From Tetracentron sinense (lineage: Eukaryota; Streptophyta; Magnoliopsida; Trochodendrales; Trochodendraceae), in the NCBI GenBank assembly GCA_015143295.1, contig CM026568.1:15940607-16004606 (forward strand): 64,000 bases of DNA, read 5' to 3'. The position numbers and the translations under genes are program-made. The notes beneath the pieces are model-generated. The model was not told the DNA's origin and did not search any database. It was given only the letters and a program-made list of their open reading frames with translations. Position 1 is the first letter of the stretch; the number at the start of each line of letters is the position of its first letter. Shown piece after piece: positions 11,090-21,731 of the stretch.

Positions 11090-11385
11090 CGACGTTCAAC
11101 CGTAGGAGAACCGACGATCGATCGCCCAAAACCTGAAATCTGGGTAAGTCCCTATTTTGTGCAACGATCGATTGCATTAACGTGGATGATCGATCGTCCT
11201 GGACCATAAAATTTGGGAAGCTTCGGTTTCTTACACAATCGATCGCAGCAAATGTGACGATCATTCGCCAGGTGAGCAATGATTGATCGCCCAATATGAC
11301 GATTGATCGTAACAATTGCGACGATCATTCGCCAGATGAGAGACAATCGATCGCCTCATATGACGATCGATCGCAAGTCGTCATT
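11090..11385. repeat. Degenerate palindromic array (CGATCGATCG type) in copy A
   Basis: Roughly ten scattered words such as GACGATCGATCGC, ACAATCGATCG and GACGATCATTCGCCAG, spaced 20-35 bp apart. It sits between the LTR 5' end and the TATA box, i.e. in the expected U3 region. Confidence 0.75.
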
Positions 11386-12637
11386 CAGGTTTTTAAAAGA
11401 GTTATGAAATAAGAGTTTTAAACCCCGAGGCTATAAATAGAGATTCTAATTCGAAGGTTTTAGATTCTAAAGGGTTTCTAACCTAATCTGGCAAAAAATG
11501 GAGAGAAAACCTAGGGTTTCATAGGAAGATTGCTCAAGAAAGGAAGTTTTGCTTGGAGATCAACCCAAAAGCTTCAAGGAGCTTCATCTTGCGATTTGGA
11601 TCTATGAGAAGAATCCCAAAGGTCGGAATGCTTTCTAACTTATTCTATTAAGTAATCTTTAAACTTAAGTATATTGATTAAGAGTTTTCTTTTATTATTT
11701 TCATGGAAATGGGTATTGATGAATGGGGGTTCTATTCATGAAATGTTGATTTTTTGCATGTGTTTAAGATTATAAGAATCAATAGTTTATGCTCTATGCT
11801 TTGTTAATTGATGAATGGATAGGAAACGGTGGAAGGAAAATGATGATAGATTGGGATTGAATGAATGGTGATGGGATTTGGTATATAAGCTTGTGATGAT
11901 GTAGACTTTTAATAGAGGGTGGGTTATATGAATTGAAGGAAAGGTGTTTGTTCTTATGTATGAATAGAAATGAAATGAGTTTGAAGTAAAGAAATGTATA
12001 TTGCAAATGAATGAATTATGCTAAGAATGTTTGATATGATTCTTATGCTAAATTATGTTATAATGTTAATGATGTTTCTCATGTTAAACTATGCCTTAAT
12101 CAAATTGAATGATGGTTGGTATTCGGGTAAGCCAATACTTAGAGAAAAATCTTCAAAACCGTGAATTCTCTAACTATATGGTATGGGATAGTATACTGGA
12201 GTTTCCATGGTGGGAGATCGGAATCTAAGCGATGACCAACTCAAATGTCAATTACGACACTTAAACACACATTCACTTGCATGGTAAGTCTATAAGTCAC
12301 ATGAGTCTCACATGTCTCACAAGCATGCATGCATAAGGAATATCTCACAAGCTCATAAGTATCGGTCTGTGAAAGGGACATGGAATCTCAAAAGAATTAT
12401 CTCGTAAGCTCATAAGAACATGCATCATATAAGATCAAGTCTAAGAGTCTCTCACGCTCACAGGTCTACACGAGTCACGATAAAAATATGATGTCTCGCA
12501 TGATTTTACGCACTTTGATTATATGTTTACGAAATGATTATGTTACTGAATATGTTATAATGATATCATGTTATGGGTTAGACTGTTTATTTACTGAGTG
12601 TTTTCAATAATCAGTCGACTTGTTATTGTCGGCAAGT

Positions 12638-12718
12638 TTAGAACCGGAGCCGATAGCTGAGCCTTGGATAGAAGAGGCGTACGGAGAAGATGAAGAAGGT
12701 GATCTCTTCATCGAGTAA
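12638..12718 (+). other. Acidic mini-ORF of the long LTR family, copy A
   Basis: The frame reads LEPEPIAEPWIEEAYGEDEE then GDLFIE and a TAA stop. It has no ATG and is closed upstream by TAA at 12608, so it could be expressed only after splicing at the acceptor-like site just before it. The core EPWIEE.Y is shared with copy B (EPWVEETY) and copy C (GPWVEEEY). Function is unknown. Confidence 0.5.
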
Positions 12719-14236
12719 GTGAGGGACCTCGACCGGTATCCTTACTATTAGGTTTCTTATTTTCGTTTTAAGAGAATTGTAATAGTTTTAGATGATGTTA
12801 CATAGAGTTTATACTTTGCGGATTTTAATCATGATGGGTTATGTTTGACATATTACATTTGTGCAGGATGATTGGTTTTATATATCAAACTTTTATTACT
12901 CTCATTCTTAGAGACTCGTGTTGTATGTCATGGAATTTATGCAAATTTAAGAAATGTGGCGACCCAAGGTCCTGTTTTGGTAAAGGTAGGATTTGAGGTT
13001 GTTACAACGAATGCATGTAGGAAACATCTCCAACGGCCAGTTTTCTAACGGCCATGTTTTCCCAATGAGACTTCAACGGCTATATCTTTGCAAGGGCTAT
13101 AAATAGGATTAATTTATGAATGAAATTAAGAACTCCAATCACTTATTCAATCATTCCAAAGCTTAGAATTTCAAATCTATTGAGTTTACCTTAATTATAC
13201 CAAAATCAAGTTCTTGAGCTATTCAACTCCTATATTTGAAGTATTCATAGAGGATCTTAATTGCAATCTATCATCTCGTTCTACGAGCATTTCAAGATTG
13301 TAAACACTTATTTAAAGTGTGTTGAAATCAAGACATCCATGAGAGTCTTGTCCATGAAGTCGGGGGCTTTGTAAAGGTGTGATTCTCACCCAAAAGAGAC
13401 TTGTAAAAGGTTTGGACTTCACCCGTGAAGAAGTCTGTGCGATTGGGTATAAATCGTGGTGAATCCTCTAGCGGGTATAGCTTGAGGCAGGGACGTAGGT
13501 GGGTTGTCGAACCTCGTGAACAATATCTTGTGTCGACTTGTTTTTGCATCTCTCTAACCCTTCTCATTATATTTTTGTTCGAATTAGTTAAGTAGAATTG
13601 CATAAATTTCTATTCTGTTTGACTTGTTTAAGTTGAAATTCCACTTAGGGAAGTAGAAATAATTTTAATTTCTCGTAGACCCCCTTTACCCCCCTCTAGG
13701 GTCCATGAGCAACACAATTATGGCCGATTGATCGGTGGTGTGCGACGGAAACAACTTGAAGAGCCAACCGATCAGTCAGGGTGGCGCCGATCGAACGGCC
13801 AAAGCAGGATTTTTTGGATTTCTTGCTATTTTATGTTTTTGAAAACTTCTATTGCGAAAGGAGTCTTTCTAATTGTCTAGGTCTCTTGTTTAGGCCTATA
13901 AATACGTAGTTATGGGTCTAGGATTTGCATCTTGAAGATCAAAGGAACGTTTTTGCATTGAGAGAGAGAGATAAAAAGAAAGGGTTAAGGCATACTAGGG
14001 TTTGGGAAAGGTTTAAGGAATGACAGATATGGATTCTTCTTTGGGTTTTCATAGAGAAGATGACTTAAATGCTTTATATTAGTTCCTCAAGGTTTCTGTG
14101 AATAACGAAGCATTGGATCATGACCCGTGGATGTAGGCAGGTTGTTGCCGAACCACGTATATCTCTTTGTGTTCTCTTGTGGGTGTGTGTTTTGGTTTAT
14201 TCTTTTCCACCTGGTTTCGTTATTTCCCCAACAAAT

Positions 14237-14248
14237 TGGTATCAGAGC
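14237..14248 (+). other. Copia primer binding site
   Basis: TGGTATCAGAGC is complementary to the 3' end of initiator tRNA-Met. It lies three bases after the end of the 5' LTR and fixes the orientation of the element. Confidence 0.9.
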
Positions 14249-14289
14249 TTTGAATTAATTATTTTTCAATAGCTTCGAAAAATTCTGGG

Positions 14290-15300
14290 CAATTTTCCCT
14301 AGAAAAGTGTGACGAAAAGGGGAGTTTGAATCTGTGGCAAATGAGGGTAAATGATATCCTAGTTTAATAGGGTCTCACAAGGGCGTTGAAGAGGGAGCCT
14401 GGTAAACTGGAAAAGATGTCTATGCAGATTGGAAAGACATTGAGGCGAGGGCAGTCAGCACAATACGCCTCAGTCTTGCAGATAACATGATGCATAGCGT
14501 TATGGATGAGGAATCGACACTGAATCTTTGGAAGAAGTTGGAAACGCTCTTCATCGGAAAGAGTCTTATAAACAGGTTATATCTGAAAAATGGGTTCAAT
14601 ACCTTAAAGACGACGGAGGGTGTAGATCTCATTGAGCACATTAATGTGTTCAACCAGATTTCGAATCAAATGCAGAAAGTTGATGTCAAGGTGGATGAAG
14701 AAGACCAGGCCGTAGGAACTCATATGATCACTTGGTGATAACTCTCATGTATGGCAATGAGACATTACTGATAAAAGAAGTCACGGTGGCGCTACTATTT
14801 GGATTAGGTAGAAACCATCGTATGATGAGAATAATCATGTCATGGTTGCTCGGGGAGGAGGAAGGGACTTTGAGAGATGATCTGGAAAAGAAAGGGGCAG
14901 ATCCAAATCCAAGGGAAAAGGCGGGGTCCAATTCTATCATTGCAAAGAATTAGAGCACTTCAAAAGGGAGTGTTCGAGGTGTGCTGGGGGATTCTGTCAG
15001 AGGATATTCTTCGACGACAATAGCAACGGACAAGGAGGAATACATTGGAGATGTTTTCATAATCTCCAAAGGTATGGACAATTCTTCTGGTGAGTGAATT
15101 TTAGATTCAAGGGATTCATGTTATATTTGCTCAAATGAATTTTTTGATAGATTCCAAAAATGGACGGGAAAAGTGTTCCTGGGTGATGGATCTGAATCTG
15201 AAATCACGGGGTTTGGTAATGTAAAGATCAAAATGTTTGATGGAGTTATTCGGACTTTGGGAGGGTAGCTTGTGTCCCTAAGTTACAAAGAAATTTAATA
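14290..15300 (+). pseudogene. Degenerate copia gag and protease
   Basis: Broken frames carry gag similarity: a tryptophan-rich start (LNLWQMRVNDIL), IEARAVSTIRLSLADNM, LWKKLETLFIGKSLINRLYL and FNQISNQMQKV. A zinc-knuckle remnant near 14930 reads FYHCKELEHFKREC, with the first Cys replaced. A protease remnant near 15090-15270 reads WILDSRDSCYIC followed by VFLGDGSE and VKIKMFDGVIRTLGG, in which the usual DSG/DSGC triad is DSR. Several stops and shifts interrupt it, so it is not functional. Confidence 0.85.
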
Positions 15301-15971
15301 TCATTCAGGCAGTTAGACCTTCAAGGGTTGTTGCTACACAGTTGCAGGTGGAGTTATCAAAATAAAGTAGGGATGCTTAGTTTTGATGAAGGGAAAGAAG
15401 TGTGGTAGTTTATATCTCCTGGAGGAGAATACGATGGTAGGTGAAGCTACTACAAAGTCTGCAGAAAAATGAAAATCTGATATTGTGCAGAGGATAGAAA
15501 ATTCGCCTAAAGTCTCTTTCGCAGTGGGTGCAAAGATGGGTATTCTGATAGGTATTTGTAAGAGTGGAGATGGTGATGAAGCGCCTTTGATGGAGATGAA
15601 AGGTCTATGTTCTCGTTAGAGATTCTTCTAGATCAGAGAATGGGTTTTCAGGCTACACTGGATTTTGGCCATGTTTTATCGAATCCGGTGGAGTGTTTTC
15701 CGGGGGGATTTGAGGTCTGTGTAGCTGGTGGATGTCTCTTGCAAATGGTGCAGAGGCGGGCAAGGTCAAAACGGGTGTTTGCAGTATTTGCAAACATGTT
15801 TGCAGTAATTGCAAATGGGGTTACAAAGCTCTGAGAGAGGTTTTGGTTCAAGGTGGAGGTGCTTCCCGGAAGTGGGTGAATCAGTGTTCTATCTTGAAGG
15901 TTTGCTTGGTGTATAGCAAATCGGTTCTCTTAGTTCGTGGTATTTGCGGAATTCTTGCCAAGGTGGAGATT
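15300..15971 (+). pseudogene. Remnant of copia pol upstream part, no catalytic domains
   Basis: After the protease, fragments such as KGKKCGSLYLLE-like wording (near 15390) mark the start of the integrase region. The rest of pol is deleted before the 3' LTR. Short frames at 15607-16016 show no known domain. Confidence 0.5.
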
Positions 15972-16518
15972 TGTAGTATTTGGCTCGTTTCCGAACAAAA
16001 CCAAGGGGCCGATTGATCGGTGGTGCGCGACGGAAACGGCTTGGAGAGTTGATCGATCGGCCAGGGTGGCGCTGATCGATCGGCTAAAGCCGGATTTTTC
16101 AGAGTTTTAGCTATTCTATGTTTTTGGAAACTTCTATTCCGAGAGGTGTCTTTCTAATTGTCTAGGTCTCTTGTTTAGGCCTACAAATACGTAGTTATGG
16201 GTCTAGGGTTTGCTTCTTGCATATCAAAGAAATGTTTTAGCATTGAGAGAGGGAGATAATATAAAGGGTTAAGACATACTATGGCTTGGGAAAGGTTTAA
16301 GGGAGGATAGATAGGGATTCTTCTTTGGATTTTCATAGAGAAAGTGAGTTGAGTGCTTTTGTACTGGTTCTTCAAGGTTTCTGTGAATAAGGAAGTGGTC
16401 GGATCTTGACCTTTAGACATAGGCAGGTTGTTGCTGAATCACATATATCACTTGTGTTTTCGTATGGGTGTGTGTTTTGGTTTATTCTTTTCTGTCTGGT
16501 TCCGTTATTTTCCTAGCA
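15972..16518 (+). mobile_element. 3' LTR of the copia element
   Basis: It matches the 5' LTR in TGTAGTATTTGGCTCGTTTC, the CGATTGATCGG and GATCGATCGGC palindromes near 16010-16085, the AATACGTAGTTATGGGTCTA leader region and the end ..CCTAGCA. It lacks about 30 bp between the two palindromes that the copy at 57969-58600 keeps. It is followed by the target duplication CAATT. Confidence 0.9.
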
Positions 16519-16523
16519 CAATT

Positions 16524-17784
16524 GAATAACAAATAATAAATAAGCATATATATATATAACCGAATCTTGCAAGTTGAGGAGCGCTTGAAAGAGAGTCTTT
16601 CATGAAGATAGTCAAAGTCTCTCGTGTGCACGGGAAATGCAGCCCTATCTCTAGGATACTACTCAACTTGGATTCAACCAATCAATCCCTACGAGTTTAC
16701 ACTACTTGATGGATTGTGGTGCACAAACCTCTTTTAGAGTATACCCGAATAATTAATTTAAAGTCATTTAAATTAAAAACAATCCCACAATAGATTAATT
16801 AAATTTATGAAAAATCCATTTTAATAAAATAATTAATCTAAAACATTAAAAAATGAGTTCTATTCCAAAAAATCATTTTAGAAATCAGTCAAATTAATTA
16901 AAAACTTTATTTAATTAAAACAACCATTTAATTGAAATTCAATTATATCATAAGTTAAATAAATTTTATTTAACCTCAAAAAAACCGATTAAATCATTAA
17001 GCTGTTTCAATCCAGGGTCTAGGCCAACCATACAGTTTTTTGCCATAATTTTGGCAGTATAATAGTATATGGACTGGAATTGTCCAATTGGTTGAGTCCG
17101 TTTGGATCATCTCAATTCGATCAGTCAAGTTGGTTTAGTCCATAAACAAACCGGTTAGACTATCTGTTATAGGGGTCCATTAATACGACATTAGGCGGTT
17201 TGATTTAGCCATCTCATGTCGATATGTCAAATTGGTTCTGTCCAAGGACTAACCGGTTAGACTGATCTGTTTGAGTGGGTCAATCATATAGACTACCAAA
17301 GGCTAACCGTTTCGGCTTGTCACCATGATTGGGCTACAAGTAGCACCAACATGTGATTAACCATTTCTGGAATCAAAATTTGTCATGTTCAATTAGATCT
17401 AGTCCAATCTAAATCACGAACGAGCCTATGATTCGACCTTTTCTGGTAGACTGGGTATAGAAGTCTTCTTCGTCCTTAAACTGGTCTATCTTTTTCCTTT
17501 GGACAGATTGGTTCTGGTTCTGGGTTTTTTTTGCAATTCGATAGAGTTTCTCAGCTCTCTAATTAGTCTGGTGGATTTGAGTCTTCTCAACCCCTCCTTA
17601 TATATAGCCCTAAGTGATAAGACACCTTTTCGCTGGACCTAACCACCCACGATCCAGCTTCAATGAATCTAATTGCTCCAACTGCTAACCGATGGGTTGC
17701 ATGGAGAACCTAGGTCCGTCAAACCGACCGAGCGCACCCAGATCTGTGTGGGTCACACCCACACAGCTTGTCACGTGTCTCCCT
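16524..17784. other. Unresolved repeat-like sequence
   Basis: There is no gene. TTGGTT and GACCGGTTAG-like words recur at 17080-17300 (CCAATTGGTT, AACCGGTTAGACT twice). It may belong to the minus-strand LTR that ends at 20699, but its outer boundary was not found. Confidence 0.35.
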
Positions 17785-18383
17785 GGGAGCACACAATCTC
17801 AGTCAATCTAACTGACGACCCTGATTAGATCAAACAAAAGAAGAAGCGATCAATCACGACTAACAATGATGCACAAAGTGCAAATTGCGTCTCTGTAGAG
17901 ACCCGAATCTTTTTCATGTTTTTAGTGCATTGCATTAAGGGTATTTTAGTCTTTATAAGGTGTTAAAGTGTGTATATTTATATCTAATTATGGTGATGTA
18001 AACTAGGCTTAATCAACTTGTAACGGATGGATGTCATAGCACATCCTAAACTTTAGGAAGCTCTAGTTTTGGCACCGTTTACTAGAATTGTGTGATTCTT
18101 GAACCATTAGAAAGGTGTTGGAACCCTCTTCGAGGTTCATGTTTAGTGTTTTTCCTCATTTTGAGTTTAAGTCAAGTCAATAGTGAGTTTTGTCTAATAG
18201 AATTACAGATCAGTCAACTTTGGGGATATTTTAGTTTATTAATTAAGTGGAAATTGGAAATTCTAAAATGCCAGAAATGTTCATTTTCGAGAGACGAATC
18301 CAACGCAAGTTGAATCGTCAAAATCCGATGAACGAGTAAAACGTTATGGCCAAAACAGTAAAGGGAGTCAAAACCTGCAGGAA

Positions 18384-18570
18384 CCGATCGCTCGGTCAGA
18401 ACCAGCGATCGATCGGTCCAAAACCGATCGATCGGTATCTATCGACTGGTCCAAAATTTTGTATGGGGAAATTTTCCAGAGAGTGTGTTTTTGACTGATC
18501 GCCCGGTCATAAACACCGATCGATCGGTAGGCAACCGATCGTTCGGTCATAACCACCGATCGCTCGGTCC
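18384..18570. repeat. ACCGATCGATCGGTC palindromic array in copy B
   Basis: About nine words of the ACCGATCG(A/C)TCGGTC type spaced by AAAACC or ATAAAC. They lie directly after the conserved anchor and upstream of the TATA box. The same palindrome occurs in the unrelated copia LTRs at 13720, 16010 and 58470. Confidence 0.85.
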
Positions 18571-19904
18571 TTCGTGTTTTTACAGAAATTTAGTAAGGGC
18601 TTTTTGGTCTTTTGTTCTCAGACCTTGGGGCTATAAATAGGGGGTCCTACTCGAAATATTAAAATACTCCACCTAGTTCTAACCTAATTTGGCAAAAAGG
18701 GGGAGAAACCCTAGGGTTTTGAGAGAGGGTTTTCTTGGAGAAGGATGAGATTGATAGGAGATTGCAAGAAAAGTTTGGGAAGCTTCTCCAAATCGTCTCG
18801 GGAGCGTTTTGAATCCAAGGGAAGGATTCCTAAGGTCGATATACTATCCTAATCAACTTTATTTTAAGGTTTTGTGAATGTTAAGATGTTAGGAATGGTA
18901 GAAATAGATGTTTGATGCATTTTCCCTAATTTTCTATGAAGTAAGCTAATTATCGATGGAAATGTGGATGAAAATGTGGATTGGATGTGGATGGGAAATA
19001 TATGGAGGATGGGAAATGTATGGAGGATGGGATTAATATGTGGATGTGAATAGTGAATTGATTGTATGGATGAATTATGGTTTGATGAATGCTTGAAAAT
19101 ATAGAGGAGAAATGGATTCATATTATGCGTACACAAGGTGTTTGTGAAAATGCTTGAAAGGATAAATGCTATTATACTCTTATGAAATGGTGGTAAATTG
19201 ATTATGAATTGCGATATGAATTATGATAAGATATGTATATGTGAATGGTTTGTTAAGTATGTTTAATTATTTGCATGGAAATTGATAGTCGGGAAGGTAA
19301 GAACTTAGGGGAACATCTCTCAAACCAGGAATTCTCTAACTATTTGGTATTGGACAGTATAGTGGAGTTTCTATGGTGGGAGATCGGAACCTAAGCAATT
19401 ACCAACTCGAATATTAATTTCGACACTTAAGTACACAAGCACGTGTATGCGAAGATAAGAGTCTCACAAGTCACACAGGTGGACTACAAGCATGAACATG
19501 GCATATGTATGACATTCTGAATAAGCTTAAGCATGACATGGTCCGTATCCTCCAAGAACGGCATGTCAACCACATGATTTCTAAGGCATGGTCCGTATCC
19601 GCCAAGAACGGCATGTCTCATCCTTGTATGATCTGAATAAGTGCATAAGCATAAGCATCTCACAAGCACGTGGTCTTGTAAGCATAAGTACCTCATAAGT
19701 GTATGATTTTCTAAGTCTAAGATTCTCACAAGTACACGAGTCAAGGTGATGATATGATGTATATGCGCACCCGTTCTTCCGCACTCTGATTATGTTATTA
19801 TGCTATTGGATATGTTTCTGACTAAGTGCAGGTATATTATTATTGTCAATTGGATTTTATATACACTGAGTACCTTTGTACTCAGCCGGACTTTTGTCTT
19901 GGCA

Positions 19905-20021
19905 GGTATAGAGCAGGAGTACCCGGCGGAGCCGTGGGTTGAGGAGACTTACCTCGAGGAAGGAGGTGAAGGTGAGCCTTCTGAGGAGGGAGCCGGAGAC
20001 TTGGGCGGCTACACCTCTTAG
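19905..20021 (+). other. Acidic mini-ORF of the long LTR family, copy B
   Basis: The frame reads GIEQEYPAEPWVEETYLEE then GGEGEPSEEGAGDLGGYTS and TAG. About 13 of the 38 residues are acidic, with few basic residues. The same frame extends upstream to an ATG at 19800, but that part lies before the acceptor-like GGCAG and is not conserved in the other copies. Neither a start codon nor a phase-matched upstream exon was identified, so whether it is translated is unknown. Confidence 0.5.
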
Positions 20022-20699
20022 TTTACATTTCTTTTCATTGAGAGAGTTTTGTATTTGAATTTTAGAGGATGTTGCTCAGTAGACTTCTTATTAGTTGTGT
20101 ATCAGACTTGTTGGTTCATTGTGAGTTGTATATATAGACCTTAGACTTGTGCAGGTTGGATTGGGTTTATATATCGGAATTTTATTACTCTCATTTTTGG
20201 GAGACTCGTGTAGTAGCCTTGTATGCATGGTTTGTAAGCAGGTTTAAGTAATGTGGCGATTCCAAAGTCCTATTTTAGCCTTAGTAGGATTTTGGGGTCG
20301 TTACAGTCTCATAGCGCCCAAAGCCCATCGTCCTTTGCACGCAGCTCACACGTCGAAAACATGGTGTAAAGACTATGAAATGGAAGTCTTATACACCCTA
20401 AGATCTTCCTACACCACAAGATTACAACTAGTAAAGTTTAAAAGCATTTATAAAGATGAAAACTTTCTTCTATCTTTCCGATGTGAGATTATGTTTTCAA
20501 AGAGAAAACACACAAGTGAAATGAACTTGTCTCACAAGGAGACCAAGCTTCAAGTCACCCCAAATACAAAAACACACTTCTTTTGATTTAAAATAGAGAT
20601 CTATTAGAAATAAAATACAAACACTTTACCAACTAAAACCTACTATTTAAAAAACTAAAATAACTCATTTTAAATTCCTTTAAACATTAGATTCAACAA

Positions 20700-21184
20700 T
20701 CTCCCACTAAATTTTAGAACTATTTAAAATATTATTGTAAGCACCCAAATTTTACACTCTCTCCCTTAAACATGGTTAGCCTAGTCAAACCCTAAACCTT
20801 ACCCTAGGTAAAACCCTAGGTCCTACCCTAGTTAAACCAAAGGTCCAACACTAACCCTACAAACCTAGGGCTGGGCCAAAGCTCATGTAACAACAAGCCA
20901 AGGCCCTTAGGGCCTAAACCCGTAGACAAAAAGCCCTGGGCCTATACAGGGTCCACAAACCTTAGCCAGGCCCTAGGGAGGGGGGCCCAGCCATAGAAAA
21001 TTCAAACCTTCAAAATGTTGGTAGTCCATCTATTGACATTCTCCTTTTGGTAAAAAAACTGTACCGCATGGGGTGCATTTAAACCATGCCATGCCCTTTT
21101 TTTGAAAAAAGCCAGGAATGACACTAAACTATTTACCGCCATTCTTATCCTTAGCTTTGCAGGGAATGATGGTACTGTGTTTAC
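20700..21184. other. Intergenic, nothing recognised
   Basis: There is no gene. The stretch 20755-20890 has repeated CCCTA.. wording (CCCTAAACCTTACCCTAGG, AACCCTAGG), which is interspersed and not a telomeric array. Confidence 0.4.
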
Positions 21185-21608
21185 CGCCATGTGTCTCCCT
21201 AGGAGCGCACGATCTCGGTCAATCTAAGCGATGACCCTGATTAGATAAAACAAAAGAAGAAGCGACCAATCGTGACTAGCGACGATGTGCAAAGTACGAA
21301 ATACAAAGTGCGCCCAAAGCCCATTCGCGAGCGCAGCTCATATGTAGAAGATATGGTGTAAAGGCTACAAAAATGAAAATCTTATACACCTAAGGTCTTC
21401 CTCTAGAAAGCACGGATACTTCAAATAGGTCCTCATACCCGTATCGGATACGGATACGCCTTCGATATGGCGGGATACGTATGGGATACGGCTTAGACGT
21501 ATTCGGTTAATTAAAAATAATCTTTTTATTTCGGATACGACTCCGATACAGCATGGATACACCGGGATACGGCCATGAATTTTTTTTTGGAGACCCCAGG
21601 GTGTGACC

Positions 21609-21731
21609 CTAGGAAGCACGGATACTTTGAAAATGGAAACGTACCCGTATCGCCGTATAGGATACAACACTCTAAGGTAAAACTTAGCTGTTTTCATAAT
21701 TTCTGCCGATCGCTGTACCCGTGCTTCTTAG
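21609..21731. mobile_element. 123-bp hAT MITE nested in a relative
   Basis: The ends CTAGGAAGCACGGATAC and ..CCGTGCTTCTTAG, with a perfect 8-bp duplication GTGTGACC (21601-21608 and 21732-21739), place it in the same family as its host element. Confidence 0.85.

Larger units (their letters stand above)
10943..13006 (+). mobile_element. Long gypsy-like solo LTR, copy A
   Basis: It begins TGTAGAGACCCGAA and ends ..GGTTGTTACA, as in copies B, C and D. Landmarks in order: a tandem block with GACGATCGATCG words at 11090-11385, TATA box CTATAAATAG at 11431-11440, a donor-like AAAG|GTCGG at 11622, an acceptor-like GGCAAG at 12631-12636, and the acidic mini-ORF at 12638-12718. The flanks ACAAG and ACGAA match only partly. 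No gag or pol is present. The family assignment (Tekay-like long LTR) is inferred from length and ends only. Confidence 0.75.
10255..13714 (+). mobile_element. Nested copia-type solo LTR (itself interrupted)
   Basis: It starts TGTTAGCCTATAAGTTCTCA and ends ..CCCCCCTCTAGGGTCCATGAGCAACA, an ending typical of SIRE/Tork-like copia LTRs just before a primer site. There is no internal region, hence a solo LTR (about 1.4 kb without its own insertion). The flanks TACTT and CAATT agree at three of five bases, an eroded duplication at best. The U3 part carries the palindrome CTCGTCGACGAG and variants at about 10820-10940. TATA-like CTATAAATAGG lies near 13100. Confidence 0.7.
10199..16518 (+). mobile_element. 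Internally deleted copia (TNT1/Tork-like) retrotransposon with nested insertions
   Basis: The LTRs begin TGTAGTATTTGGCTCGTTT and end ..CAACA or ..AGCA. The target duplication CAATT is perfect (10194-10198 and 16519-16523). The 5' LTR runs 10199-10254 and 13715-14233, split by a nested solo LTR. The 3' LTR is 15972-16518. A primer binding site TGGTATCAGAGC (initiator tRNA-Met type) is at 14237-14248. Only relics of gag and protease are recognisable, and integrase, reverse transcriptase and RNase H are missing, so the element cannot move by itself. Confidence 0.9.
17894..20305 (+). mobile_element. Long gypsy-like solo LTR, copy B
   Basis: It spans TGTAGAGACCCGAA to ..GGGTCGTTACA, 2412 bp, with a perfect 5-bp target duplication GTCTC (17889-17893 and 20306-20310). 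In order: anchor CAACGCAAGTTGAATCGTCA near 18301, palindromic array 18384-18570, TATA box CTATAAATAG at 18631, donor-like AAG|GTCGA at 18835, stem-loop CTGAGTAC-GTACTCAG at 19866-19885, acceptor-like GGCAG at 19905, mini-ORF to 20021. It is the best-preserved copy. There is no internal retrotransposon region. Confidence 0.9.
17785..20699 (-). mobile_element. LTR fragment, first of two copies, interrupted by long solo LTR B
   Basis: The pieces 17785-17893 and 20306-20699 are continuous once copy B is removed, and they match 21185-21402 plus 24468-24763. Shared words include GTGTCTCCCT.GGAGC.CAC, AACAAAAGAAGAAGCGA, GCGCCCAAAGCCCAT, TCTTCCTACACCACAAGATT and CATTAGATTCAACAA. Read on the minus strand it starts TGTTGAATCTAATG, a typical LTR beginning. 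The uninterrupted ..AGATCTTCCTACACC at 20401 is the empty site for the hAT element of the second copy. Confidence 0.65.

Noticed and set aside
14487-14953. Open frames in the copia interior as intact gag
   Set aside because: The zinc knuckle has lost its first Cys, the protease motif is changed, and stops and shifts separate the pieces, so it is a pseudogene.
20755-20890. Telomere-like CCCTAAA words
   Set aside because: They are scattered in varied spacing and mixed with AACCCTAGG, not a telomeric array.
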